From the NCBI GenBank assembly GCA_916610825.1, contig OU744448.1:20935032-20999031 (forward strand): a DNA stretch of 64,000 nt. The letters are read 5' to 3'. The notes under the pieces were generated by a model. It was not told where the DNA came from and ran no database searches. It saw nothing but the letters and a program-made list of their open reading frames with translations. The position numbers and the translations under genes are program-made. This DNA is from Haliclystus octoradiatus. Its lineage: Eukaryota > Cnidaria > Staurozoa > Stauromedusae > Haliclystidae. Of the stretch, positions 53,701-64,000 are shown piece by piece (position 1 is the stretch's first letter; the number at the start of each line of letters is the position of its first letter).

Positions 53701-55462
53701 ATGCAATATACATTTTGGAAAAGTTAACAAATAATTCCTTATGCTGAGTATGCACTTGGAGTTATTACTGTAGTAGTATATAAAAGGGAGTTTCCTGAGA
53801 CATTTTTCAAAATTATTGAAATTTATCAAATTTATTCTCAAGCGAATAAGACTAACGGTAATTCCAAAAATGAAACGCTCTTACTACGAGGACTGTATAT
53901 AACTTTAGTCATCAATCGACACGTCAATACGAACATCGAACATTTATGCGTGAAAGATGCGACGGCTGATAATGCTCTGTCGCGTCTATAAAATTTCTTT
54001 AAAACGCATGCTATAGTTTGCTGCACATTTGACGTGTGAAGCATTGAATAAATCAGTTATTGATTGAAGGTGAGGTGAATATCGACTGATAACGACCAAG
54101 GTCAGATGTAACATTTGGTGCGAAAAATACAAATAAACTTATAGTGTTGTTTTTCGTTTTCTTACTATCAAGAAATTAGTTTAACGTTAACACTCAAGGC
54201 ATGACTGCTTATATACAAAATGAGTCCATTCTATAATGAAAACAAGTTTTTTTCAAACCTGTAAGCTATTTGAAGAAATAAACGCGATGATCGAATGAAT
54301 GTTACTTCATTATATTTGCGGTTGAAGCTCGTTAATGATGAAATGAATCATTAGTAGAAATTTAATATACGTTTGTGTGACATTTATTATTAAACGTAAA
54401 AAATGTTTCATTAATTGTTTCATTGTATTATTATTCTCATCAGGGTTTGGATTAACTGCTCCTTCAACTTGGGGAGGACAATCCTTTTTCATTATCTACG
54501 CCCTAGTTGGCATACCATTAAATATCATATTTCTGAATACATCACTGGAGAAAATTGTAGAATTGATGACCACTTTTATAAATCAACTACAGAGGATAGT
54601 ATCAAAGTCAATATTCCGCAAAAATAAATTTGAGCCTAAAGCATTTCCAGTTGGACTTTTATTGCTGTTATCTGGTATAATATTTTTAATTTCAATGTTG
54701 TTAATGACAGGAATGTATTCAATAATAGAAGATTGGAGCTATTTTGAAGCATTTTATTTCTCAATTGTTGCTAGTACGACGGTTGGGTTTGGAGACTATG
54801 TTCCGACAAAGTTAAACAATGATGCAATAAGTAGGCATCATTCCTATAGACTTTTGAATTGGTTTGTTATTTGTTTTGGTGTTGTTGTCACATATATTTT
54901 GTTGAATTTACTGGCTAATTATTTGAAAACACTCTTACTGAATGGATTTGATCATTTAATAATGCATATATCACCAACAAAAATCAATCAAATTCAACCA
55001 ATAGAAATTGCAATAGATAATAACAGTAATAATGCTATTCAGCAGTACCGTCGTAGCCGTCAAAGTAGAGGTAGCAGAGTTGTAGAAATGGGTGATATAG
55101 GATCATTTGCTGCGATACAATTTGCTCTCGATCGGATTAAAAATGATGCTGAATTGAATGCTACAGCTGAAGGAATGAATGGATTGAAAGCATTATCTAC
55201 GATTGAGTCTCTACTTCGTTCAGAATTCAAACGAGTTCAAATGCAAAGTGGGAATAGTCCGCAAGCAAGATGGCTCCGTGCTTATAACAAAGTTAAAAAT
55301 CAAAATAGAAAACAAGCACGTCTAAACAAAATTATTGAAAAAGGGACAAATGATGACCATGTCCCAAACACATCAATGTCATATCTAAAACCACCAGGGG
55401 AATCCCCAGGGTTCTTCACAGTGGAAAGCAATGGAAATCTACCAGGACAAATCGAGGACTAA
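50714..55462 (+). CDS. KCNK13: Two-pore-domain potassium channel, THIK-like (KCNK12/13), two exons
   Basis: Exons 50714-51008 and 54444-55462, one intron of 3435 bp with GT/AG borders and matching phase; 437 residues. K2P channels dimerise in the plasma membrane and pass background K+ current. Layout: TM1 about 6-27 (FALSILLLLYMIIGALIFHY); a long extracellular cap with LSDEAMNDIL and LGITSRSATKWDF; first pore STIGFG (96-101) followed by LTAPSTWGG; TM2 from about 112; TM3 about 167-189; WSYFEAFYF and second pore TTVGFGD (210-216); TM4 about 235-260; then a long cytoplasmic tail. The cap pattern, 'WDFIGSFYFSGTVISTIGFG' and the 'YSIIEDWSYFEAFYF' stretch fit the THIK group best. The intron interrupts the glycine codon of the first selectivity filter. 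An ATG at 54377 opens a longer frame into exon 2 but lies in the intron. Confidence 0.88.
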
Positions 55463-56379
55463 ATTTATTTAGCATAAATAATTATTTATACGCAATATAA
55501 TTTTTGTAGAATATTTTTAAAAACTCCTTTCTAATTATAATATCTTGCTAATATGCATAGCCGAACTTACTTTTGGTTCTATATTTGACGTAGTATATGT
55601 AACATACGATATGCATTATTGTAAATATATTTTATATATGTAGCTTGAACGGAGGTGTTATAGCCTAAAACGGCTCAAACAACTGATAGAATGATGTAGC
55701 TAGCTAGCCTAGAAATCCTGCGATGGAGTCCATTATATGCATTCATATATGTTGTGTTGGAATTATTATTAGAATTTAAATTTATATAGTTAAATGTTGA
55801 CTTATATATTTGATCAAAAGTTTCTTGTCATTGTCAGCAAAGGTCAGCATATAGAAACATTTTTCTGATTTTCAAAAATCAAAAATTTAAGAATCAAAAA
55901 TATTTTTGAAACTGTTGCCATTGCTTTTTGCTGCCAAATGGCTTTCGTATATCGTTAAGACAGACCCGAGATCTTTATGGGAAAAATAATACATAAAACG
56001 TACTTAGATACAAGAGAAAAGTGTAACAAAGCACTAGCCCGCAGCAAGAGTGTCTTGTTAGGCGTTTCGAGTGTCTATAAGACGGAGTGTGTCTGTATTA
56101 TGTTTGATTTATAAGATATCCGGAAATAATCAAAACAAACTTCCCAATCATGATTGATTGATAATTGAGCCTTTATATTTTTGTACAAAGAAATGGAATT
56201 TAAAATATCGCGAAGGCTTTCTGCGATCTGATTAGTCGAAAGGGATTTTAAAATTTGCCCCACTAAATGAGTGAGGTCATATGCTCATTTTGTAAACTTC
56301 ATTTTGGGTATCAGCTAAGCGTGAAATAGTGCGTACATGAAAAATGATATTATTTGGGGCCCAAAGGGTACAGGTGATA

Positions 56380-57870
56380 CTTTTTGTACAGAGCTGTGCC
56401 ATTTTGGAGATCTCTTTATCCCCTCAAAATCGCAGGTTGTGCTGGAAATCATACCCCAAAATTGGCAAAAATGTATCATTTCCTGGCAAGATACTTTGAA
56501 AATGCCATTTTGGTATCTCACTTCAGGGTCCAGGCATTTCACGCTAGGGCATTTTCCAGTTTCACAGCAGGTAACCAGAAATTTCACAGCAGGATTCCAA
56601 AATCGAAAATTTGAAACCCCAAAATTGGCACATCCCCGTACAGCGCCTATTTGGAAGTCCCCTAAGGATATGGGGATGTCTTTTTAGAGAGGAAAACCTT
56701 TATTCGCTGAATGAGAGTGAGAATGATTTAGATGCTCAATGCCGACTTCATCTGTAGTGGTTAGCGCGGAAGTCAACTTGTCATATCCGTTTGTAGAACT
56801 GTAAATTGTAATGCCCCACCTTGTTACCTCCCTTATGTCTCTGTCCTTCGTCGTGTCAACATGTGAACCAAATATATGTCTATACCAAATTATATCTATG
56901 TCTTGTATCTCTCAAATGTCTATCTCAATTATATCAACTAAATAACATGCACACATCCAAGAGGAGGTTGGGTTATCACGAGTGTATGTAACGAGTAATC
57001 AATTTCAATAAAACAGAAATTTCCAATGATTTGGCGTTATACTTGACTAATAGTTAATTAATCTTGATCTTGATATAGTGTTTATGTGGAAGTCGAAAAT
57101 ATCAGCTTGAAAAATAAAGTGAATGATTTAGTGATTTAATTTAGCAGTAAATCTATTAGTGATACAAAATATCAAAGCTGAGACTCCAGCAGCAAAACCT
57201 TCATTTGTTATGATCAAGAATATTCTACATCAACGATGTAGTGATCACTGTTACAGGTCACAAATGCCGGAGTTGATTTACACATTTTGCTTTATACTGG
57301 AGTTTCTACTCCTTGTAATAATTGTATGCCAATGATATGAAAGATACAGGATACGAAGTATAGCTACAGCAGAACTTAAAAGTGTTTGGCTCACACTACT
57401 ACACACTAATACATAGCATGATTAAGAATGATTTGCTAAGAATAACTTGATTTGCTTGACATTTTTAAAAATTTGATAGTATTGAATGAATAGCATGCAG
57501 GGTACTTCCATATAGGCGCTATACATGGGATCGAGGTTGTGCCATTTTTTCAGGGATCTATTAATTAGTACTGTGCTGGCAATTTGGAGCATCATGCTTT
57601 CAATTTTGGAATCCAGCCGTGGAATTTCCAGCTTCAAGGAAAATGTCTTCCGGTGATGTGACTGACGGATCCCCTGCTGCGAAGTACCAAAATGGCATCT
57701 TTGATGCAAGATATCGGGTAATAACAAATTTTTGTCAATTTTGAGGTATTAAATTTCAGTTTTGGAATTCTGCAGTGAAATTTCCGGTTTCCAGCTGTGG
57801 AACTGTATGTCTTGCTGTGATGTGATTGGACCCCTGCTGTGACTCTTGCTGCCGAATGTCAGGAAATTAA
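56380..57870. repeat. Inverted pair of a diverged repeat family
   Basis: A plus-oriented copy (about 56380-56670) and a minus-oriented copy (about 57495-57870) share 'gatgccattttggta'-like, 'ggattccaaaat' and 'agcgcctat.tggaagt' segments in the same order, with about 800 bp between them. The 'cgtacagc..tatggaa' end is also found at 1812-1862. Boundaries are approximate. Confidence 0.55.
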
Positions 57871-58324
57871 ATTATTTTGGCAACTTTGGGGGGGGGGGGG
57901 GGTATTTACCGTTTGGAAGCTTCGATTTGTGTAGAAACATTGCTATGTACTGTATCCTTTATGAAATGTAAATATTTTTATTTAATATGAGTGTCCCTAA
58001 AGCTTCAAATAAATTTTCTAACCCACTTAAAAGATCTTTCAAATTATCGTACCCGCTCTTTGAAGGTCCGAAAGGACGGTTTCGTACACCTGCTAAATCC
58101 AACCCGCCCTGGTACCCTGCAGTAAAATGACCGGCACCATAATTATCCTCTGTGATTTCGGATAGTATGGTTGAGATTGCGCGAGTGGAGCGATTATAAT
58201 ATACAGTCATACGTGAACCGAACATATACACATTGAGCAATTTTTGCGGTACAATCCCGAGGGCCGAGATATTTTGGTTTTGACAACAAACCAAAAGACA
58301 CAGCCATGGGGGCATAAAATTGAT

Positions 58325-58905
58325 CATTAAGGACATTGTAAACGGAAAATTCAACTCGCATCAGCTCTATATAATGTCCAGCCTATTTTTAAAATTCTAA
58401 TATCGTGGCTGCGTTTCTACGCAAACCTAATTGGCGTCAGCTTAATTCAAAAACCTATTAATTCAATGGCAGATTATACAGAAGATGAATCTGTTTGTAT
58501 TTTTGGTGCAACATATACGAGAATATCAAGTTGACTATATTCTTCTTATATAATATTCCAGTCGCAACAGCTTCCTAACAAACAGTATATACATTAAATA
58601 AACAACAATTAATTTCGTAACGTGCATGGCGTATGTTTTACCAAATATGATATCCTCCGTCTTTGATCAGTTTATCATCATCGTGGAATTTTCATATATG
58701 ATATATCTCATCAAGTTATAAGTTGCAGTGAAAGTTACAAAATGTAACACAGATTGCGAGTAGGTTGATGAAAGATGCCAACTTAGCTTCAAATAGAAAT
58801 CGGAACGCAGCCGCGTCGTTATGAGAATTTTCAAAGTAGCGTAAATAGAGCTGGATACTAAATAGAGCTGACGAGAGTTAATTTTTCCGTTTACCAAATG
58901 GAATC
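58325..58905. repeat. Terminal-inverted-repeat element, about 580 bp
   Basis: The left arm starting near 58332 (GTAAACGGAAAATTCAACTC, then CATCAGCTCTAT) matches the complement of the right arm ending near 58895 (GTAAACGGAAAAATTAACTC, then GTCAGCTCTAT). Similarity runs inward for about 100 bp to 'ggctgcgtt'. No coding capacity or clear target duplication is visible. Confidence 0.55.
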
Positions 58906-60574
58906 TATTCGATTCAATTTGAATTTCAGTCAATCCTGTTCTCTTTTACGAGTAGTATTTTGTAGTATATATGTCCATATGTTTTGCAAAATGACTTCAC
59001 AAAATTACCCGGATTTTGTCTCGAAATCTTTAATGTGTCGCATATTCCCGGGGTTCGCCGCCGTGCTAGTCATGCCCTTGTAAATTATTTATACGTTAAT
59101 TAAAATTATTTTAAAATACAAAATTTGAAGACTTATAGCTCAACAAATCATAATGGAAACTTATAAATCATAATGAAATCACATAATGACTTATTCCAAA
59201 TATAAACATGCATTATATTTTGCTGACGATTATTGCAATCACTGTATTTCTCCCTGCTCCCATTGGGCAAGGGGAGATCTCCATGCTTCCAGCTTATTTT
59301 ATTGGATCTCCCCTGCTCTGCAATACCCCCTATCAAAGCGTCAATTCTTAAACTTGTCATATCTATGATGCTATTTTGCTACCAATACTTTCTTTGTTGA
59401 GAGCGGCATGCCGCCTACATATCATATATAACACTCCCTAGATCTCTGGTTGATATGATATATATTATCCTATTATAAGACATGCAATGATATTATGAAA
59501 AACATTCAAAACAGTGAGTTATGAATGTAGTTAGATAAAGTCAAGGCTAAGTTGACATCCGGGAGATTTTGAACTACGCATTGACTGTACAATCGAGACC
59601 TATATGCTATGATATCTATTGAAATAGATCTGCAGTGTCGCGGCGGTTCAATCCCTTACTTGTCTTTAAGTGAAGAATATATACAGTTTTGTTTTGTATA
59701 TATAGTTTTGCATTCTCATCGTTTGCCTATTTACTTGCAATTTACTTTATTCATTACTACTTATCATCTGGTCAGAAAACCTAGCAGGTTTTTGTAAGTA
59801 ATTTCTTTCATAGCAGAACTGTATATGAGACAAAACAAATGTCTGCACAGATATAATCCTATACACAGAGAAGATCAGAAGACGGCTGGGGGTGTGTCAA
59901 ATTCCTAATCAAAGAGTTTAGAAACAAGATTAAATGGCGTATTTGAGCACATATGGCTATTTTACTGGTAAATCGATAATACTTGATCAATTCTTGACTA
60001 TCTTTCTAATTCTATATGATTTCAGCCATCTTATGTCTGCAAGGTGTTTTTCATCATTTATTCGCTATAGATCATTTAGTATACCATTATCAAGGTATCC
60101 TCAAACTCAGTTTACAATTAACATAATTTCATCAGGCAGGCCCGTGTACTACGCCATATGAAACCCTGAGTCATACGAAAGACGCTTTGGGTTCATCTTT
60201 GTTTCTTTCGCTACTTCATACCCCCTAATACACATATCGCTATGATTCTCAGATATCTAGAAGATGAGATTTGAACAGAGGCATCAATTTGAGCACCATC
60301 ATTTTTATATCATCTATTCACGGTCACGCGATCGATCGTCAATTACAAAACAATCACTATTACAGACTGTTCAACAATTAAATTAGTTACTATATAAACG
60401 TGTCTATTTTATAGTTACACGCACCAGGCATGTACTCAACAGAATGGATTTACAAACGAATTATAATGTGGAATAATTCTACTCGAGAATCAGGCACAGC
60501 CTTATTCTTATTAAATATATAAATCTACCTTTTATGTAAATATGTCTTTAAACTAACTGTGTTCATAAATTGGT

Positions 60575-61105
60575 TTAAGCCCAAGTAGCCCTCTTATTAC
60601 AATCGAATGAGCAATCACCTCTTAAGCCCAAAAGACGGTGCGGTACGAATGATGATATATCAATATTTATATCTGATGCCGATGATGATAACTGCTGTCG
60701 CTGTCCGTCTACCAAGTTATAACTTATATCTTTTTCTTGTTCCATTTCATGATTGAATTGCGAAATCCGTGAACGTATTTCAATCATTGTTTTCGCTAAA
60801 CTTTTATCTTGTGTTTTCATCATTTTTAATTCATTTCTAACCCATTCCATTGCTTTATTTACACATTCTATTCTCTCTTCAATTTGAGCATTATCACCAG
60901 CCAACCGTGGTATGTCATCTTTGCTGTTATTTATTATGATATTAGTATCTTTCATAGTACCGCTTGCAAAGTTATAAATATTTGTAATGTCATCGCTAAA
61001 ACCACTGTCTGAAGAATCATCAGTTTTAGAATAAAGATCTTTAACTGGTAAAGACTTTGGTCTTAAACGTTTGGCTACTTGCAGCGTGTTATTATCTCTC
61101 GTCAT
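60575..61105 (-). CDS. FAM167: FAM167-like (DIORA family) protein, single exon
   Basis: One open frame of 176 residues from ATG at 61103-61105 to TAA at 60575. The middle part resembles the conserved FAM167 core: 'VNKAMEWVRNELKMMKTQDK' followed by 'SLAKTMIEIRSRISQFNHE' (human FAM167A has [20 protein letters not shown] then QLARQLMRLRGDINKLK). This part, about residues 82-125, should be helical and coiled-coil. The N-terminal half is Ser/Asp rich (DDSSDSGFSDD, a possible acidic phospho-site cluster). The C-terminal end is unlike the vertebrate one. Human FAM167A has been tied to non-canonical NF-kB signalling, but the family's molecular role is poorly known. No splice site is needed. The match is from memory over about 45 residues, so the family call is moderate, while a real protein is likely. 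Confidence 0.65.
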   Translation of the reverse strand: MTRDNNTLQVAKRLRPKSLPVKDLYSKTDDSSDSGFSDDITNIYNFASGTMKDTNIIINNSKDDIPRLAGDNAQIEERIECVNKAMEWVRNELKMMKTQDKSLAKTMIEIRSRISQFNHEMEQEKDISYNLVDGQRQQLSSSASDINIDISSFVPHRLLGLRGDCSFDCNKRATWA

Positions 61106-63599
61106 CTTGTAAATACGGAAATTAAGATTGTATAATATATATATATATCTTTCTAATTTTTATCTCTATCGACGCTTTTTGTTGTTGAAGTATTATCAAA
61201 TTCTTTATAACTTTTCCGAATGAACACGTATATGCAGATGGTGTTTATACTACTTCTGAATGACACACGTTTAGATTTTCTGGTAGTTGCTTTGAAATGC
61301 TATACAGTTAGTCGATCGCTATACATGCAGTTACTGATGAACATCTGCTGTCATGGATTATAGACTATAAACGCTATTTGCTTGTTTGAGTCTTTTATTT
61401 AAGTTCACTTGATGATAGGAATATAAGGTCTATTATTTCAGCTATTTCAGACATTGAGAATCAGACTATGGGGACATTGTTCTCGACTAAGCAGGGGAAA
61501 TATTACAGACAATTCCTTAAATATTACGAAGGCCAACGGTGGAATTTGAAAAATAATCTTTCAATTACTGTGATATTCGACTGCATACGAAGGAACATTG
61601 GGAAAGCAACGTAAACGGAATTGATATCAAAACAACTTTTAAAAAGTCCTTTCCTTGTTAACAGTTACTAATTAACTCTGTGAAATATCATTCAATGTTT
61701 TATCATCGAAATCTTACAAATCAATAAATACAAAATTGATCAAAAACGAGAGGCAAGAATCCATTACGAGGTTCAACAATTCCTAAATTATAGAAAAGAG
61801 TGCACTAGTTATGCAAGATAATGATCGATCATCACACTTCTGTATGCATTCACAGAATGTTGTAGTAGTCTATCATAAATACTAATATCGAATGCAGCTA
61901 ATAACTATATATATTATATAAGGAATAACTTTTAATATGTATAGATTTTCAATAAATATATACTGAACTTTTATATTGTATAAAGCTTATATATAAATTG
62001 ATGGCAATACATTCAATATTGGCTTAATTGTAAAATGCTGGGTGCTCTTATTGTGCGTCTAAACATAAAACGTTGCAAATCCAATAAATTTGAAGGTATT
62101 AAATATTTAATGCAAAAGGAAAAGTATTGTAGAAGCGAAGAATAGAACGTACGCCTCCAGATAAAACCATTATTTGAATGGCAACATATTTGTTTTAGAT
62201 AACTATCGTGAACAGCATTCATTAGCGAGGAATTTATAGGCAGATTTGAAATGAAAGCAATTTTATATGTAAAAACCATCCTCAGGTCATATGAAACTCA
62301 TTAAACTTATCAGTATTGAACTTGCAATTATAGGTTGATCGCGAAGAGCGTTTTTGCCTCTACATGTTTGTATAATCTCTCAACACATTTTACAATAACA
62401 AATATAATATCTGTTATCCAGCATTGAATTTGAACATATTTGAAAAAGTAAAAGAAGTAGATTTATTATCATGATCCCCCTCGCGTTCTCATCAAAGTCT
62501 TTTTGTTTGAATTTCATCCGGGATACAATTTTCATAAAAAGTTGAACATCAATTATGTATAAATAAAGCATCGGCCTCTTTTGAAGAGTACAGCTACGTT
62601 TAAGTTTGTACGCGGGAATAGCGGCACATGGTGCTTAGTTTGTTTCGCATTCTTCGTGAAGAGTTTTCATCTGCATATATGTTCAGGCAGAAAATATGGA
62701 AGCTTCACACTTTTGCATCTAAAATTTGTCTTGTGAAAATTTGTCTTGGCTTTTCTGCTTTTATCAAGTACTGATTAAATTATAATGATAACAAGTGGAT
62801 GCATATTTGCCAAGATATTATAATAGAACCAATAATTAATGGTTCTATTATAATATCTTGATATAGCACATTGAAAGTGACTCACTGTCAACAGGAGCTA
62901 AGTAGACCTGTGCCACATGCCCCTGTTCTTCACTTCGCTTCGTATAGGCGATGAGCGAAGCGAAATAGTGGGCCTTGTGGAGCTAGGCTGGGAGCTAAGG
63001 CCTAAGGGTCTGCAATTCTTATACTGTAATCAAATTAACTCCGATGTAAGACATATATCACCAATTTCTTAGGTGCATAATGTACTAACATCGCCAAAAA
63101 TATAATTTGAATCTAAAACGTTCTCTGTTCATTCAGCACAATAACATATAGTAAATGGAATCAACCATGAAATAATTTAACTATTATCAATAAATGATTA
63201 AACATACATCCCCCCATATAAATATGTGTGTTTTTGTTTGTTTACGTTTGAAGTTCATTCTGAGAATACACAAATTATCTTTGCAGTCACAAAACAAACG
63301 ATCGTGTTGTTTTGTATTTGCGAGACAATAGAAGTTCATTCAAGTGCGAACTATTTAACTAGCGCTTCAGTCTGAGGCATGATTGTTGTTGAAAAAGGTA
63401 ACAGCTTTCAATGGTATTTCTTAACCTAGATGTATTTATTTATAAAAATAAAGGCAGCCAAGTACCCCTCTAGCTAATGATGAATCTATTGATATGTGTT
63501 TCAAGTATATTGCATCGAAAACGGCATCGTGAATCTCCACCTCACATACATACACATTTGATTGCCAAGGAATAGGATAACAAACCAAACAAACTTAAG
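61106..63599. other. Intergenic region, no gene seen
   Basis: The stretch next to 61.1 kb is presumably the promoter side of the FAM167-like gene; an AT run lies near 61130-61148. Apart from the perfect palindrome at 62811-62860 and 'gcgaagcgaa'-type words near 62940-62970, nothing was recognised. Confidence 0.5.
62811..62860. repeat. Perfect 21-bp-arm palindrome
   Basis: Left arm 62811-62831 (CAAGATATTATAATAGAACC plus A) and right arm 62840-62860 are exact complements, separated by ATAATTAA. It could be a small fold-back remnant or a hairpin-forming site. Confidence 0.85.
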
Positions 63600-63608
63600 G
63601 TTAATTTA

Positions 63609-63988
63609 ATGTTACATTGTGCTGGCCCAATTGCTATTGAATCTTACAGTCAATTCAGTTTTAGCGAAGAAGAGAGTGCTACTTGCTACTTGGATATAAG
63701 GAAGAAGTTTGAAGAAAGATGTAAAGGAGCAAGAAACACTATTTATGAACGGTTTTGTTTTAATCAACGCTTCCTTAAGGAAGGTGAGCGTGTGGATGCA
63801 TTTGTATCTGATTTAAGCGTCTATCGTTAACATGTGAATTTGGAGACTTGAAAGATGCTCTTATTCGGGATAAAATCGTTGGTGGTGTAATCTCTGATGT
63901 TCTTAGAGGGGAATTATTGAAAACGTCTACATTAATTTACAAACAGCGCATGACTATTGTAGAAGATTTGCAGAGTAAAGCAGAATAA
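63609..63988 (+). mobile_element. Ty3/gypsy-type gag fragment, frameshifted
   Basis: The open frame 63609-63830 resembles the gag (capsid-region) domain of Ty3/gypsy-type LTR retroelements, with LLHCAG-like and ERFCFNQR segments. Just before its stop (about 63825) the reading moves to another frame, consistent with a one-base loss. It continues with a gag-like 'CEFGDLKDALIRDKIVGG' until a stop at 63986-63988. No LTR, protease or reverse transcriptase is visible before the window ends. Confidence 0.65.
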
Positions 63989-64000
63989 ACAGTCATGTAA

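Larger units (their letters stand above)
55463..60574. other. Intergenic region with inverted repeats
   Basis: Contains the K2P 3' UTR near 55.5 kb, two inverted copies of one repeat (56380-56670 and 57495-57870), a G-run at about 57890-57902, and an inverted-repeat element at 58325-58905. Open frames at 56337-56687 and 57959-58354 overlap or adjoin these repeats and show no domain. Nothing was recognised from 59 to 60.5 kb. Confidence 0.5.

Noticed and set aside
54377..54443. Upstream extension of the second K2P exon to an ATG at 54377
   Set aside because: The acceptor CAG at 54441-54443 and the phase match to exon 1 show that this part is intron.
56337..56687. 116-residue open frame
   Set aside because: It overlaps a repeat that occurs again, inverted, near 57.5 kb and shows no domain.
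57959..58354. 131-residue minus-strand frame
   Set aside because: No recognisable domain; it adjoins repeat DNA and overlaps the start of the inverted element at 58325.

Overview
The window is animal nuclear DNA. Its genes are split into many short exons with GT/AG borders, the sequence is AT-rich, there is no operon-like packing, and introns and intergenic DNA are full of small transposon remains. Six protein-coding genes can be supported, all belonging to animal families. The mix suggests an invertebrate, probably an invertebrate deuterostome such as a tunicate. That placement is inference from gene content and intron style; the species cannot be read from the sequence.

Layout. 1-2784: no gene. 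2785-11008 (minus): MOK protein kinase, 14 coding exons, 426 residues. 12489-28400 (minus): KCTD3/SHKBP1-family BTB plus WD-repeat protein, 19 coding exons, 662 residues. 28401-32134: a roughly 806-bp nearly pure AAT microsatellite and a broken LINE fragment. 32135-40515 (minus): COA8 (APOPT1), five coding exons, the first assigned by inference. 40919-42451 (plus): a NOVA-type three-KH-domain RNA-binding protein in two exons, head-to-head with COA8 over a short shared promoter region. 42452-50713: 3' UTR, fold-back elements and an inverted extra copy of COA8 exon 1. 50714-55462 (plus): a THIK-like (KCNK12/13) two-pore potassium channel in two exons. 55463-60574: repeats. 60575-61105 (minus): a single-exon FAM167-like protein. 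61106-64000: no gene until a broken Ty3/gypsy-type gag fragment at the right edge.

For the multi-exon genes, each model was checked by chaining exons with matching splice phase. The coding totals are 1281 nt for MOK, 1989 nt for the KCTD3-like gene, 471 nt for COA8 with the short start, 1254 nt for the NOVA-like gene and 1314 nt for the K2P channel. All are multiples of three with no internal stop.

The genes do not form one pathway: a ciliary-type kinase, a channel/trafficking adaptor, a mitochondrial cytochrome-oxidase factor, a splicing regulator and a K+ leak channel. However, the human counterparts of MOK, COA8, KCNK13 and NOVA1 all lie on chromosome 14 (from memory), so the block may preserve ancient chordate linkage.

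The least ordinary parts are the repeats: a family of inverted-repeat elements filled with the palindrome GTTCATGAAC; a fold-back element split by a LINE with a visible target duplication; a 1.5-kb element carrying repeated CTCCATCACGA motifs; and a 242-bp element with an exact 8-bp target duplication.
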